Made by a program: the position numbers and the translations under genes. Under the pieces are notes generated by a model. That model was given only the letters and a program-made list of their open reading frames with translations, was not told where the DNA came from and did no database searches. A stretch of 64,000 bases of DNA from positions 186,001-250,000 of the forward strand of contig BLSF01000014.1 in assembly GCA_012862575.1 (NCBI GenBank), written 5' to 3'. Positions within the stretch are counted from its first letter, which is position 1, and every line of letters begins with the position of its first letter. The DNA is from Parietichytrium sp. I65-24A. Its lineage: Eukaryota; Sar; Bigyra; Thraustochytrida; Thraustochytriidae. Positions 18,250 to 29,600 of this stretch are shown one piece after another.

Positions 18250-21200
18250 TCAGCTCTTTAATGCTTTGGCAACCTTCAACAGTGCTTCTGTGTTTATGAT
18301 CTCCTTGTTTTGTAATGCGAAAAGTGGAAGCGACCGAGCGTCCAAGGACTTGAGCTTGATGCCATTCAGCACATGGGCATGCGGGATGTTGTAGTGGTGC
18401 AAATAGGTTCCAAAAAGAGTTTGGATATTGTCCTCTGAGCATCGCGCACCATTTGCCCGGCTCCAACAAGCCAGTAGCCTCTCACTTGGCGGATACTCAA
18501 ACTTTTCCAAGTAATGCCGCAATAAAGTCGGGTCCGAGTCAAAACATCGCACGACCCTTTCAATGCTGGAGTTGAGAGAGGCCATGAATGCTTTGTCAAC
18601 CAGAGGCTCCGCCTCCACGTCGCTTTGAGGGCCCGCCTCGCTGCTATAGAACATATTCAGCAGCTCAATATTCCGAACATGGAAAGAGTGGCTTGCATCT
18701 TTGAAGAGACTTGCTGTCAAGTACAAGTCTACCATGAGATTCAGCATTTCTGGCTTCTCGTGCGTGAGGCAGTCATACAGCGTTGCTGTGCAGAATTCTA
18801 CAAAGTGGCTCTCCTCTTCATGGTCGTTTTCCGCATTCTGCTCGGTCGGAGAGCAAAATTGTTTTGCAAATGCAAGAACGTGTGGGTCCGCTGTAAACGA
18901 CCTCATGTAGTCCGCCGTACCAGGAAGGCCATTGACGGGCTGAAGCTGGTGCGGCGATGTGAGCTTGAGTCGCGGCCGAGCCAGCAAAGAAGAAACGCCC
19001 TGCGGGTCCTCCATGTAACTGAGATGGCCCACCTTCCTCTTAACGCAGAGCACGCGGTAGGCACAGAGAGCCATCTTCTGGGCAACGTTCTTTTCACCAT
19101 CAAGTCGAATCTCCATGGGCCAGTACCTAGGGGACGCTACCTTGACAGAAGAGATCCACGCCAAGGGCGGGAGCAAGCAAGGGGCCACTAGTTGAACTAC
19201 AGTCTCGGCAGTTTTCTCGTGGCGCGGGCCGCGACGGCGAGAGCGCATCTCATCGTGTAGTTCTTTAGCCTTGCGATCCAAGAAATCAGCCATGCTCTTC
19301 TCTTCTCCTTCGAAATGCTGCAGTGGACTGACCGCTGATTGCTTGAGCCTCTCAGCTTGGCTGAGGCCATGCGCTGGGACAACTCGATCTGCATAGTACA
19401 TCATCGCATTCGGGCGCAGCGTTACTTCTATCGGAAGGTAGCACGGGGAACGGGTGTCAATGTCGTATGCGTCTAAACATCTCTCCTCTGCTGCGAGAAC
19501 GTACAAGTGTCTCAGCGCTTGCAAATGATATTGATTGTCGTCTGTGTGCTGTGGAAAGCGTGGGAAAAACGCACATACAAGAGCTGCAATCGACGCGTTG
19601 TCGTTACTGAAGGAGTAACGCCCTCCGCCCAGAAACAAAATACCAATGGCAGATCCGATAGCCATATGGTTTCCATACGTTACAGTATCATCGGTTTTGA
19701 ATCGAAGAGACCTTAACAAACGCAGAGTGCTCAAATCCCCTGTCCCGGCCATAACTAATGCAAGGGCGATGGCGCTCGCCCCCAGACAAGTTTCCAAAGT
19801 TGACCGATCAGGACGCTGAGCGGCAAGCGCAGAGTCTTTCTCTGCATTCCGCAAAGAGAAGAAATGCCGCACATATTTTGAGAGTACTTGCTGCGCCGGT
19901 CTACTTGCCGTTCCTACGAAGCGCAGCCCTATCGAGAAGCAAGCACCGGCAACTATGTTTGCATGCGCCTGTCGCACGGCCTGTTCATCCACCGGCACGC
20001 CGGTATTGCGCCGAGGCTTGCCATCACTATCCTCTCCAATAGAAGTTACTTTCGACACCATCGATGCCATAGAGTTCCCTCTCGTCTTTAAGCGAGCAAT
20101 TCGCTGGCTTGGCCGTGGCCTCCGCGCTGTTGCGTCCATGCTCAAAGAGCGCCTTCGCAGTCCACGTGTAGGCGTGCTCGGAGGTGGCGGCGCAGGGAGC
20201 GGCGTTGGGAGAACCTGTGGTAGATCGGAAGGAATCGCCCTCATGTTTAGATCCAGTGAGGGTTTACCGTCTCTATCGGCATCACTGTCGGCTGTGCTTC
20301 TTGCGTCCACCATGTCATCATCGTCTTCGTCGTCAACTTCATCGTCCTCCTCCTCATCATCATCGTCAAGGTCCTCGTCTTCGACAACGTAATCCACCAC
20401 TCCCTGTGCAGAGAGGTCGTCATCATCATCGATGTGACCGTGCCTGGACTTCATCTTGCTGGCAGCCACAACGGTAGCGGCAGTAGTGCCACCACCAGCG
20501 AGGCGCTCAAATGAAAATCTGATGGCCGGTGGGACCTGCGATAGCAACCATTCCTCAGAAGGCTCTACCGAATCCCACAGTACTAGATTGCGCGCCACCA
20601 CTCGAAGCTGAAGTAGATCAGGGCGAACATAATCTAGCAGGAAGTGCGTGTCTGGAATGGCCAGTCTTGCTGCCACCGATTCGTTGCCACTCTTGATGAA
20701 TATGAAGCCAAGTGCAAGAGTAGCCCCCGGCGAGGTGACATTTACATTCACGTAAGGTCCTTCGCGAATACGAGAGCACTTGGAAGGGTCAGCATTGCTG
20801 GAAAGTCCACCATGAGCCGCATACTCGGGATCTTGTCCGCCAACCATGTAACGATGCAGGCGATCCTCGAGCCTCAGATCCGCCAGCCCAGAAAGACCCC
20901 CGGCCTTTGAACCATACCCGAGCGTGACCAGGCCAAGGGCCAAGCCGGCAGCAAGAGAGTAGCTTTCCCGGTCTGTGCATCGGTCAGAGTTTGGGCGGCG
21001 CCCGATTTCGGCAAGCAGAAACTCTGTCATGAGGCGATGAGCCGTGCCTTCGTACAGCAATCCAACCCCCATGATGGCCGCTGTCTGAACAACCGATGGC
21101 ACTTCCATGTCAGAGAATGCCGCCGGAAGAAGCGAAGGGATGTGGAGACACAACATCTTGGAAACAGTAGGAGCCATTGTGCCTCTCTTTGCTGCACCTA

Positions 21201-24200
21201 AACCAAGCATGATAGCAACTGTCGTTGCATCGTGGCCCTGAGCCAAGTACTCGTAAATATCAGCCATTGTGAGAGCGGCAAGGTGTCCGTGAAGGCCTAG
21301 CGCAAGTAGATATCCAGCATGTGTATGATTTGGGACTTCCGGCCGATTGTATGCAATCCAGGTCCTTGTCAACGGAGTGACTTGCCTTCCAGCAGAGAGA
21401 CGCAGGCCAGCAGCCGCACCGTTATGAAAGCGGGGCCAGGCTAGAATCTCCTCGCTGTTCGAAACTGCGCTTAGGTCCAACGTCACAATTGCATTGTTTG
21501 GCGGGATTTTGGCCGAAAGAGATATCTGGGGAATGTCCACTGTATCAGTCAAGAGAGGTCGCACATTTCCAAAAGTGATCATGCCGCGGCCGACAGGGAG
21601 GGCCATTGTGCGCCGCGAGACTAAGCGTAACTTTGCCTGTTGCGCAGCTACGAGCTCGTGGTCAGAGGTTTCTGGGCCACGCTCCACAACCAACCTCACC
21701 GGTGCCGAAGAGCGCAAAATACGACACACCTCACGGACGCGGCGATCACTGCCAAACCGAAGCGTTGTCATCCGCTGCAAAAGAGCAAACCCTGCTGGAT
21801 CTGTGCCTGAAGATGGGAGCGCTTTGCTGCCCGTAGAGGAAGTACTTTGATCACGGCCGCTCGACCCAGCAGCATCACGGGCACTCTCTCCGTAATCTAA
21901 AACGTTGTCTCCGTTCGCCTGACTAACCTCGGCAGAAGCACTCGCACTAAGCTTTGCAAAGTCAGCGATAGACAAGAGGCGACTGGTTGCTGTGGAGTCA
22001 ATTGTGGCTTGGCCGCGCTGCTGGTGTTGCTCCAAGAACGTGCTGTGGTCTTTCTTCTTTGTTGAAGCGTAAAGGTTTTGGCCACCCCAGAGAATGTCTT
22101 CAGCGACCTGGCTCGCCACTCCCCGACCTGAAGGCAGCCTTCTCCACACTGGAGTGACCGCAGTTGTGACTGTGCTCCAGGATGCATCGCTGGCACGACG
22201 CCTTGTTCTCTGGCCCGAGCTTCTGCCGCTGGATGGTTGAGTTTTCAGACTAGTCTGGCTGTTGTTCGAGCCACCGCTCATTACAACCTCTTGTTGAATC
22301 ACGCGATTGTACAACGGAGTTTTTAAAAGCGCTGGAGGTGTTGGGGTGTCTTCAATAAGCGACTCTGAAGAGGTGGCCGCGCGAAGGGAACTGGAGATAG
22401 ACGCGATCACTGGTTTTGGTAATGGCGTGTCAAGGGTGACTTCGTCTGCTTCACGAAAAAACTCGTCTTCGGAGGGCAAGTAGGCTGATACCAGAGGAGG
22501 AGGTGGCGCAAGGGCTAGAGCAGCCATATCCTCTCGACCGACAAGAACATACGCATCTGCTGGCCATCTTCCACTTGGATTCCCGCGGCAAAAGTGAAGT
22601 GCTTCTCGAAGCGGGACGCTGAGTCCAAAGGTGAGTGTCTCGAGGTCCTGTAGGGTGAATCCAAACCAAACCATTCCGAGAACCAGGCGCTCGGCGCAAT
22701 TCCGCGCCTCATAGCCGTGCACTTGCATCCAATGCCCAAACGAACTATCTGTACCCACAAACGCTGACACGACAGGGCTCTTGGAAGTTTGCATATTCTT
22801 TCTGTTGTCCTTGTGCAGCCTGAATTCAAGCGGGACTGAGGTAGCCTCGTCACCGCTCCCACCAGACAGTAGCTCGAAGAAGCAACACACCTGCTGGGTA
22901 CGAAAGCACGCGTCAAGTTCCGGAAATGGGCGGAGGTTTGCTGAAGCTGCAGAGAGCCCGATTGCATGCCGGAGAAGGTTATCGTCCGGTCTTCCAGAAG
23001 CGCGAAACCCTCCGCCGCTTGAAGGTTCTGTGGGCGCTTTGTAGCACCTTGATGCCTTTTTCAGACGCCTCAGTATCCATTCCAGCAGATCGGGCGGGGC
23101 CTGTCGAGAGATGCGAACTCGCGCTTTTTCTTGTAGGTGCGGAAGCGGAACCCCGCTGAGGGAGCCCAAGTCTCGGGAATAGTGGTCTAGGTAGATCGTT
23201 TGGCTCTCTGGTTCCAGCGTAGCCTCGCACAATCCGCGCAGCAGAGCCGCAATTGGCCGAGCAAGCGGCCACGTGAGTGTTGACAATTTACACTCCTCAT
23301 ACACGAGATGCAAACATAGAATGAGCACCCCGACATGACTGATGAAAGATTTGCTATCGCTGATCAGACCATAAGAAGTGGACTTCAATGACCGAAACCA
23401 TTCACCGGACGCTGTGCGCTCGTTGTCCGACTTCAACGGCGTCTCTAAAGTGCGAAGGAAAGCGATGTTTGTTTGCTGGTATTCTGCATGAAAGTCCGTC
23501 TGCATCATTCTCTCGAACGGGTCGAGAGCGATTGAGGCTGTGCTATCTTGCGGTGTCGCCTCTACGCCTTCCGCCATGCCCGTTTTCTGTATTAAAAGCG
23601 CGACGACAACCAAAAACGCCGCCCACTCGAGATCTCCATACTTCCCGGTGCGAGCTAGCCCTTCATCTGCAACAAGTATCTTGGCAATCTGATGGAGGCT
23701 GTCGTCCTTTCCATTCGCGATAAGGTCGTACCAATACGCAATGTCAACTCGCAGCTTTAACGAGACCTGCGCTGGGAGCGCATCATCAACTGCGTGCAGG
23801 CAAGATCGAAGGATCCGCGACTGAAAGCCCATAGCCGTTGCGACTCGGAGCGAGTGCCCATTTGCTAGCACTAAATTTACCCTGTTCGACACTGCATGCT
23901 CTAATTTGACAATGTCGTTCATTTCGAAGAATGGGCCAGGTCGACCGCGAGCGCTGTTTGGCAGCGGGGGGACCTTCTCTTGAACGACTTCCAAGGAGCA
24001 CAGCTTCGATTTGCCGCGGTACAACTCGAGCTTTCCCTCCAAGGTCACGACAATCATGTCGAGCACGGAGCCTGTTCCAGTTGACGTGATGGCTTGCGCC
24101 GCTCTCACAGGCATATCAAAGGCTGGTGATACCATCACTTTATCCCTCGGAACGGCCTTTACCAAGGACGGAAGCGGCGTAGCGAGCAGCGACGCTCCGG

Positions 24201-25620
24201 GAGGGGCCTCTGGAGATGCCATGGATGGATTCACTTGTGACTCCGTCCGTACAGTGAGAGCATAGAGGCGCTTGTCGTTGTGGTTGACTAAGCAGATCAG
24301 TGGAAGTCCTTCATGATCGTGCGAAATGAAAACGGTGTCAGCAGCTCCAGAGGGTAGGCTGCCGGTCCAGAGTCTCTGTATGTATACCTCGGACTCAATA
24401 ACGTCATCATCGTCGTCAGGAGAAAAAGACGCAAAAGGCTGGAGATCGGAAAGTGGCGATGCGGCTTGAACAATCTGGGTGCTGCCCTCCTCACGCGATT
24501 GAAAAGAGTCTGTATGCACTTGCCGTTGCGAGCTTCCTGCCTTGCGTTCCGCCGTGTTGATTGCTGTGGCGGGGAGCAACGACCAAACTGAATGGGCGTT
24601 TTTCGATTCGTTATAGGTCACAATAAAGCAGAGCTCATTGTCGACGAAAAGAATGTGTTCTTTTGGATCACACATAAACTCTCCAAAGACGGCCTCGGTG
24701 CCAGTAAAGCAAGCTTCTTCAGTATCCTCTGCGGGATCTTCGTCTTCTCCTTCGAGCTCAAATTCTGTTGGCGCAGGACGCAATTGGCCAGTCCAGCTGA
24801 AGGGCTTGCCTGACGCTGCTTGCGAGGAGCGATTATTAGACCCAGGTTTGACGTCCTGCTTGTCTTGCGTGCTGTTTGAACCACCCGTTTGGTTCGGTAT
24901 TATGTAGGACACCGGTTTGAGCTCTTCCAAAGGATGTAACAGACTGAAATACATAGGGGTTGGCTCTTCCTGAGCGGTTGGCTCTGCAGTGTCTCCATCA
25001 TCGGATCCTCCTGCCATGTCACTATCGGCGTCGTCATCTTTTCCAGCGCGCTCCGCGCCAGACGACACAGCTCGCTCGATGAGGAGCCCTCTGGGCAGTG
25101 CCCACATCCTCTCGGCTTTACAAGGAAGTGCGACCTCGAATTCTGCTCCATCTGGCGCGTAGATCTTGACACACTCCAGCCCCTGCAATACGCAGAGGCA
25201 CCTGTCGTCTGCCTGCTGGTTTGTCTGTTGCGCTTGATCGCTCTGACTATGCTGCTGCTTCTGCTGCTGCGCGTGACCAGGTTGGCCCAGCCCGTCCTCT
25301 GCCGCCTCGCCATCTTGGCGGACATCAGCGTCGCCGACATGCGAATCTCCTGTGACGCCCAGCGATCTCACATCTTCGCTATTACCCACGCCCACGAACG
25401 TGCACAGCAGAGCCTGCTTGGCCGATAGCACCTGACGATAGCTCTTGACAATTCTGCGTCCGCTACCACCGCCGGCGCTCCAAACAACCTGCCTTCCATC
25501 CACGTGCACCATAGCGTCAAAGTCGGGTTGTCCGCCGCCTGAAGCACCGCATTCTGCGCCGGAGAATAACTCGAAGGATTTCGACGGCGCAGAGAACCAC
25601 CCCACCGGGAACAATTTCAT
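18250..25620 (-). CDS. APC1: Anaphase-promoting complex subunit 1
   Basis: Predicted 2456-residue APC1 (TSG24/BimE), the largest scaffold of the APC/C ubiquitin ligase that triggers anaphase and mitotic exit. The N-terminal ~700 residues look like the APC1 beta-propeller with long disordered insertions (Gln-rich near residue 130). The proteasome/cyclosome (PC) repeat toroid begins near residue 1437 (GYLLALGLHGHLAALTMADI) and continues with AIMLGLGAAKRGTMAPTVSK and IGSAIGILFLGGG near residue 1970. A strongly acidic insert followed by a Pro/Ser/Arg-rich stretch (about residues 1720-1840) splits the PC region; APC1 loops are commonly phosphorylated, so this may be regulatory. The protein is longer than human APC1 (1944 residues), mainly through such insertions. 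It is a single exon from the ATG at 25620. An 8-bp minisatellite lies about 400 bp upstream. Confidence 0.95.
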   Translation of the reverse strand: MKLFPVGWFSAPSKSFELFSGAECGASGGGQPDFDAMVHVDGRQVVWSAGGGSGRRIVKSYRQVLSAKQALLCTFVGVGNSEDVRSLGVTGDSHVGDADVRQDGEAAEDGLGQPGHAQQQKQQHSQSDQAQQTNQQADDRCLCVLQGLECVKIYAPDGAEFEVALPCKAERMWALPRGLLIERAVSSGAERAGKDDDADSDMAGGSDDGDTAEPTAQEEPTPMYFSLLHPLEELKPVSYIIPNQTGGSNSTQDKQDVKPGSNNRSSQAASGKPFSWTGQLRPAPTEFELEGEDEDPAEDTEEACFTGTEAVFGEFMCDPKEHILFVDNELCFIVTYNESKNAHSVWSLLPATAINTAERKAGSSQRQVHTDSFQSREEGSTQIVQAASPLSDLQPFASFSPDDDDDVIESEVYIQRLWTGSLPSGAADTVFISHDHEGLPLICLVNHNDKRLYALTVRTESQVNPSMASPEAPPGASLLATPLPSLVKAVPRDKVMVSPAFDMPVRAAQAITSTGTGSVLDMIVVTLEGKLELYRGKSKLCSLEVVQEKVPPLPNSARGRPGPFFEMNDIVKLEHAVSNRVNLVLANGHSLRVATAMGFQSRILRSCLHAVDDALPAQVSLKLRVDIAYWYDLIANGKDDSLHQIAKILVADEGLARTGKYGDLEWAAFLVVVALLIQKTGMAEGVEATPQDSTASIALDPFERMMQTDFHAEYQQTNIAFLRTLETPLKSDNERTASGEWFRSLKSTSYGLISDSKSFISHVGVLILCLHLVYEECKLSTLTWPLARPIAALLRGLCEATLEPESQTIYLDHYSRDLGSLSGVPLPHLQEKARVRISRQAPPDLLEWILRRLKKASRCYKAPTEPSSGGGFRASGRPDDNLLRHAIGLSAASANLRPFPELDACFRTQQVCCFFELLSGGSGDEATSVPLEFRLHKDNRKNMQTSKSPVVSAFVGTDSSFGHWMQVHGYEARNCAERLVLGMVWFGFTLQDLETLTFGLSVPLREALHFCRGNPSGRWPADAYVLVGREDMAALALAPPPPLVSAYLPSEDEFFREADEVTLDTPLPKPVIASISSSLRAATSSESLIEDTPTPPALLKTPLYNRVIQQEVVMSGGSNNSQTSLKTQPSSGRSSGQRTRRRASDASWSTVTTAVTPVWRRLPSGRGVASQVAEDILWGGQNLYASTKKKDHSTFLEQHQQRGQATIDSTATSRLLSIADFAKLSASASAEVSQANGDNVLDYGESARDAAGSSGRDQSTSSTGSKALPSSGTDPAGFALLQRMTTLRFGSDRRVREVCRILRSSAPVRLVVERGPETSDHELVAAQQAKLRLVSRRTMALPVGRGMITFGNVRPLLTDTVDIPQISLSAKIPPNNAIVTLDLSAVSNSEEILAWPRFHNGAAAGLRLSAGRQVTPLTRTWIAYNRPEVPNHTHAGYLLALGLHGHLAALTMADIYEYLAQGHDATTVAIMLGLGAAKRGTMAPTVSKMLCLHIPSLLPAAFSDMEVPSVVQTAAIMGVGLLYEGTAHRLMTEFLLAEIGRRPNSDRCTDRESYSLAAGLALGLVTLGYGSKAGGLSGLADLRLEDRLHRYMVGGQDPEYAAHGGLSSNADPSKCSRIREGPYVNVNVTSPGATLALGFIFIKSGNESVAARLAIPDTHFLLDYVRPDLLQLRVVARNLVLWDSVEPSEEWLLSQVPPAIRFSFERLAGGGTTAATVVAASKMKSRHGHIDDDDDLSAQGVVDYVVEDEDLDDDDEEEDDEVDDEDDDDMVDARSTADSDADRDGKPSLDLNMRAIPSDLPQVLPTPLPAPPPPSTPTRGLRRRSLSMDATARRPRPSQRIARLKTRGNSMASMVSKVTSIGEDSDGKPRRNTGVPVDEQAVRQAHANIVAGACFSIGLRFVGTASRPAQQVLSKYVRHFFSLRNAEKDSALAAQRPDRSTLETCLGASAIALALVMAGTGDLSTLRLLRSLRFKTDDTVTYGNHMAIGSAIGILFLGGGRYSFSNDNASIAALVCAFFPRFPQHTDDNQYHLQALRHLYVLAAEERCLDAYDIDTRSPCYLPIEVTLRPNAMMYYADRVVPAHGLSQAERLKQSAVSPLQHFEGEEKSMADFLDRKAKELHDEMRSRRRGPRHEKTAETVVQLVAPCLLPPLAWISSVKVASPRYWPMEIRLDGEKNVAQKMALCAYRVLCVKRKVGHLSYMEDPQGVSSLLARPRLKLTSPHQLQPVNGLPGTADYMRSFTADPHVLAFAKQFCSPTEQNAENDHEEESHFVEFCTATLYDCLTHEKPEMLNLMVDLYLTASLFKDASHSFHVRNIELLNMFYSSEAGPQSDVEAEPLVDKAFMASLNSSIERVVRCFDSDPTLLRHYLEKFEYPPSERLLACWSRANGARCSEDNIQTLFGTYLHHYNIPHAHVLNGIKLKSLDARSLPLFALQNKEIINTEALLKVAKALKS

Positions 25621-26600
25621 CGTGGAGATCCTTCTTCCCTCGTGTTACTCTCCCTCTTTGCACTGCGTTCTCGCTGTCTCGCTGTCTCGCTGCTGCCCAA
25701 ACGCTTCTCGAATGTTCGCTTACTCAGCCGGCTTGGCTGGGTCGATAGACGGTCGCGAACTTGGAAAGATGGACTGCAAGTTACCAACAGTCCGTGTCCT
25801 GCCAGCAACACTGTCGTCCGTTTGTTCTCCTCGCCGCACTCACAGCTTCTGGTCCTGACTATCATAAATGGAGGACAGCTACAGAAGAGTCCCCGCGAGA
25901 AACGGCCGCGAGGACACTGGGCGAACGTGTGACGAAAACCAAGTCTCTGTGGGACTGTGGGAGTGAGGGTGAACCAAGTATTCAAAGCTGCGCCAAAGAA
26001 GCCCGTGGCCCGTAGCGCAAGGAGCTGTGGGACTGTGGGACTGTGGGACTGTGGGACTGTGGGACTGTGGGACTGTGGGACTGTGGGACTGTGGGATTAT
26101 GGGCGGATGCGTGGATGCGTGGATGAGCTTCTGTTTTCAAAGAGGGTCCTCGCTGCGTACACCCGTTGTTGCCTTTGGTCGTTTGAGATACAACTCTATT
26201 GGTTGGTAGGATACTCGTATGTAAGCATTGTAAGTCGTAACCCAAACCGTCAGTATATAAGATCTTTGCGGAACGCAAATTTGGATAGTTTTTTGGTACT
26301 GATAGCCGCATTAGCCGCAATACGCACAAGGTGGCACAAGAATGCACAAGACATCATCAACAGAAGAATGTACAGACTCGCTGTCTGTCAAGTCTGTCAT
26401 TGCCTTCCACCATATTGATGGAGAGTAAGATGCTATTCGCCTTTCGTCATCGAAACTTTGCGTGTCAAACGCTTCCATGCATGGCTTGGCGACATCTCGA
26501 TGTGTCTCTTCGGTAGGATGTCAATCTTCGAACTAAGCTCGCAGACGGGAATGATATGGTGTAATTTTGCAAAACAGAGCGAGTTAATGATTTGTTGTTT
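25621..26600. other. Spacer between VPS8 and APC1 with minisatellite
   Basis: Carries the APC1 promoter/leader and the 3' flank of VPS8, both on the minus strand. A perfect nine-unit 8-bp minisatellite is at 26025-26096, immediately followed on the window's + strand by about 2.5 copies of GGATGCGT (26104-26126). The rest is unremarkable. No RING-like or other coding sequence that could belong to VPS8 was seen here. Confidence 0.65.
26025..26096. repeat. (CTGTGGGA)9 minisatellite
   Basis: Nine perfect tandem 8-bp units. On the APC1 sense strand each unit reads TCCCACAG, which resembles a 3' splice-acceptor (pyrimidines then CAG). Two more units occur at about 25953-25968. A related GGGACTGTT pair lies upstream of the histidine phosphatase at 36133-36152. 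Confidence 0.95.
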
Positions 26601-29600
26601 TTAAGGGTCAATATTGAGGGGCTTAGGAAGGAGGTTCTTCATCTGATCTTCCCAGCTGAGTACACTGCGGGCTCGGGCATATTTGCCCTTGCGCCTTCGA
26701 TTAGACTGAAACGCATCGGACTTTGCTGTCTGTGAGGATCCCTTGCGTGCCACGTGCCCGTTCGCGAGTCTGTCGTGCTTCGCCCTCACAAGTGCAATTG
26801 TATCTCCAGCAGCTATATTCCTTGCCGCTTCAAGTATTCTTTTGTCATAGGCTTTCGCATCAAGCATACATTTGATTGTGTGACGAAGCTGGCCAAAGCT
26901 TTGTCCATTAATACCAGAGAGAATGTCCTCAGAGTCAATGTGCTCCATCATGGTGTCAAGCACATTACGCAAAATCGCGGCCAGCTCGCCGTCCTCAGAA
27001 ACCAGCTGCACAGCTCGGTCGAGAACTTGAAACCAAAGAGCGTTTGCGCTAGAAGTGTCCAGATCAGTGATCGCATTTCTTTCGCACAGCTGTATGGCAG
27101 CCTGTATGATCGCCCTCCTTGTCTCAAATGTTGGACTGGCGGCAGTGAGCGAGCCTAGAATCATTTCCAACGCCCTTTTCGCGTTTCCAGTTCTTTCCAG
27201 AAGAAAAGCAGTGGCGTCATAGACGCTATACTTCTCACAGAGCGACAGTGCGGTGTCGAGTGAGAAGAGCCCGTCATTTTCGCTTACGAAGTTGTAGACA
27301 AGGTCTGGTTCGAACTGACAGAGAAGCTCTATGTAGCGCTCCACATTTGTCTCGCTGAGCAGGTCGTCGACGGTCTTGAGCGCTGTAATTCCCAGGTCGT
27401 TCTCCTCTTGACCAACAGCTTCCTCGGTCATGGAGAGCGCAATCGAAAAGAGTCGCTTCATGTACAGAAACTGAAGCTCCGGAAAAGATTGGAGTGTCTC
27501 TGGCCGGGCAACGAGCCTGACAACTACCGACACCGCTGCTTTCTTCTCATCAGAATTTTCGTGTACATGAGAGAGAGAGTCCATGTTGCTTGCAAATGCG
27601 TCTTCCAAGGCTTGCCGAACAATCAGCTGCCTCGAGTGCTTCTCCAACTGAGCTTTGATAAATTGCGCAGGTGTGTCAGATACGCGGATGATCTGCTCAA
27701 AGACAGTGCGAATGCGAATTAGGTCTTGGCCGTCTTCGATGGCCGACGCGAGGGCATCTTCGTGCAAGGTTGTCAAGGCCTTGTTCCAGCCATACGCCTG
27801 CAGCTGCTCCGTAAGCTTGCCAACATCGTACAGCTCCGGGTCACAATTACGAATGATTGAGCAGAGCTGTGGCTCGTCGTGTGCTGCGATCGTCTTCTGC
27901 AGAACGGCGTCGACCATGTCCCGGTCTCGAAGCCCAATCACACGGTGTGATAACAGCCTCCTCGCACATAGCTGTACCGCCTCGGCGGGATCGAGGGACG
28001 AGATAGCCTGAATAGCGCGAAGTTCCCAGTCGTCTTGGGTATCTCCGAGCCCGAGCTCGAGCAGTCCGACGAGGTCTTTAATATCGTTTGATTCCAATAC
28101 CAAGCATCTCGCAACGGCTTTGAGATTGTCAAGTAGGAAACCCAGCATGCCGACTCGCACAAAGTCAACTCCGGTTCCAGTCGTGTCCTCCATGGGAAAG
28201 CCAAACGGATAAGTCAGGCCACGGAACGAGGTTTCTATATAAGCTAGCAAACGCTCCGTTTGACCCATGTCGAGCAGTATCTTAGCAGGAGTGTCAAAGT
28301 CGTTCAGTCCAGCATTATATAGATAGACAAGCCCCGAAAACAACTGTTTTTCTTTGCAGACATTGACTAGGGTGTGGAGATCTGTTCGGATGGTATCCGG
28401 AGTGAGATGCAAAATGCATTGTTCCAGGCGCTCCACCTGCTCATCGGAAATGTATTCATCTACAAAGTCTTTTAGCACGGATGGCGCAATACTGGTCAAC
28501 AGGCGATTCAAAATGTACGGCTCCAAGAGCTTCAAGAAGACCGGCTTTTTCTCCGCTTGAGCGAAGATATCATATATTGTGTCAAAGAGAAGATCGGTTC
28601 GGTTGATCTCCACGCAATACTCAATGCATGCGGCGCAGACTACGGTCGAGCCATCTGCTGTATCTCGTTCGCTCTCGTCAAAAGAGCGAATAAAGGATTC
28701 TCCAATTTGAGATGTGACGAATCGCACAATTAAATCTGAGATTCGAGCACGCTCTCTGTTCCCAGTGAGATGGTAGTGGTCGAGGGCAAGGGCGAGCGCC
28801 TCTAGCCAGCCATTGTACAAAATAAGTGTTTCTACACGCTGTGTCCATGTTTGTACCTTTGCCACGCTGAGCTGGCGAATTCCGAGCAGGTAGAGAGTTG
28901 ATGTGTTTGCCCGAATACTATTTTGAAAGGAGTAGCTCTCTGTATCAAAAGCCGTCCAAACAAGCTCGACCATTCTAACGTTAATGCGCTCCACAACTGC
29001 CATGCCAGTCACGTCTACGATGCACAGGTCGTAGTCGGCATCCAAAAAGGCCAGAAGGCTATCATTGAGCCACTCGACTGCATAGATTGAAGTCGTCGGA
29101 GCATCTGCAAATTCACGAACGACGGCACTCTTGTACTCCTTCTTTTTTGTTGTCTTGGACAATGACACAGAAGTCCGGAGAAATTGAATACGGTTTCCAA
29201 ACGCTCGGACTAACACAAAGCAAGACTTGTTCGGCTCATCCTCTAGCTTTGCGCTTGCCCAAGACAAACGCGGGAGGCAAGAGTCGCCCTGCGGTGCATC
29301 GTCGTTGAGCTCCAATGGCCAGCGGTACGTCACCTTTGCTGTAGAATTGTCCAGACTAACAAGAAATGTCTCCTTGCGAGAAGAAAGGGCCACCATGTTT
29401 AGATCTTCACATGCTGCCACGGACACAATTTGGCCTGCGCCACCATCCAAAAGACACTTGTTCTCGAACGTCAAAAGCATAAGGGTCTTGCTGAACACCA
29501 ACATATTAACCATCCCGCTCGTGTCTACGCTCACGGCAGTGGCAAAAGGTTTTTTCGGGGCTCCGGGGGAGTCGTAGAGATTGGAACGTGGTCCGCCAGT

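Noticed and set aside
26025-26126. Minisatellite considered as a telomeric or centromeric array
   Set aside because: Only 72 bp long and located between two ordinary genes.
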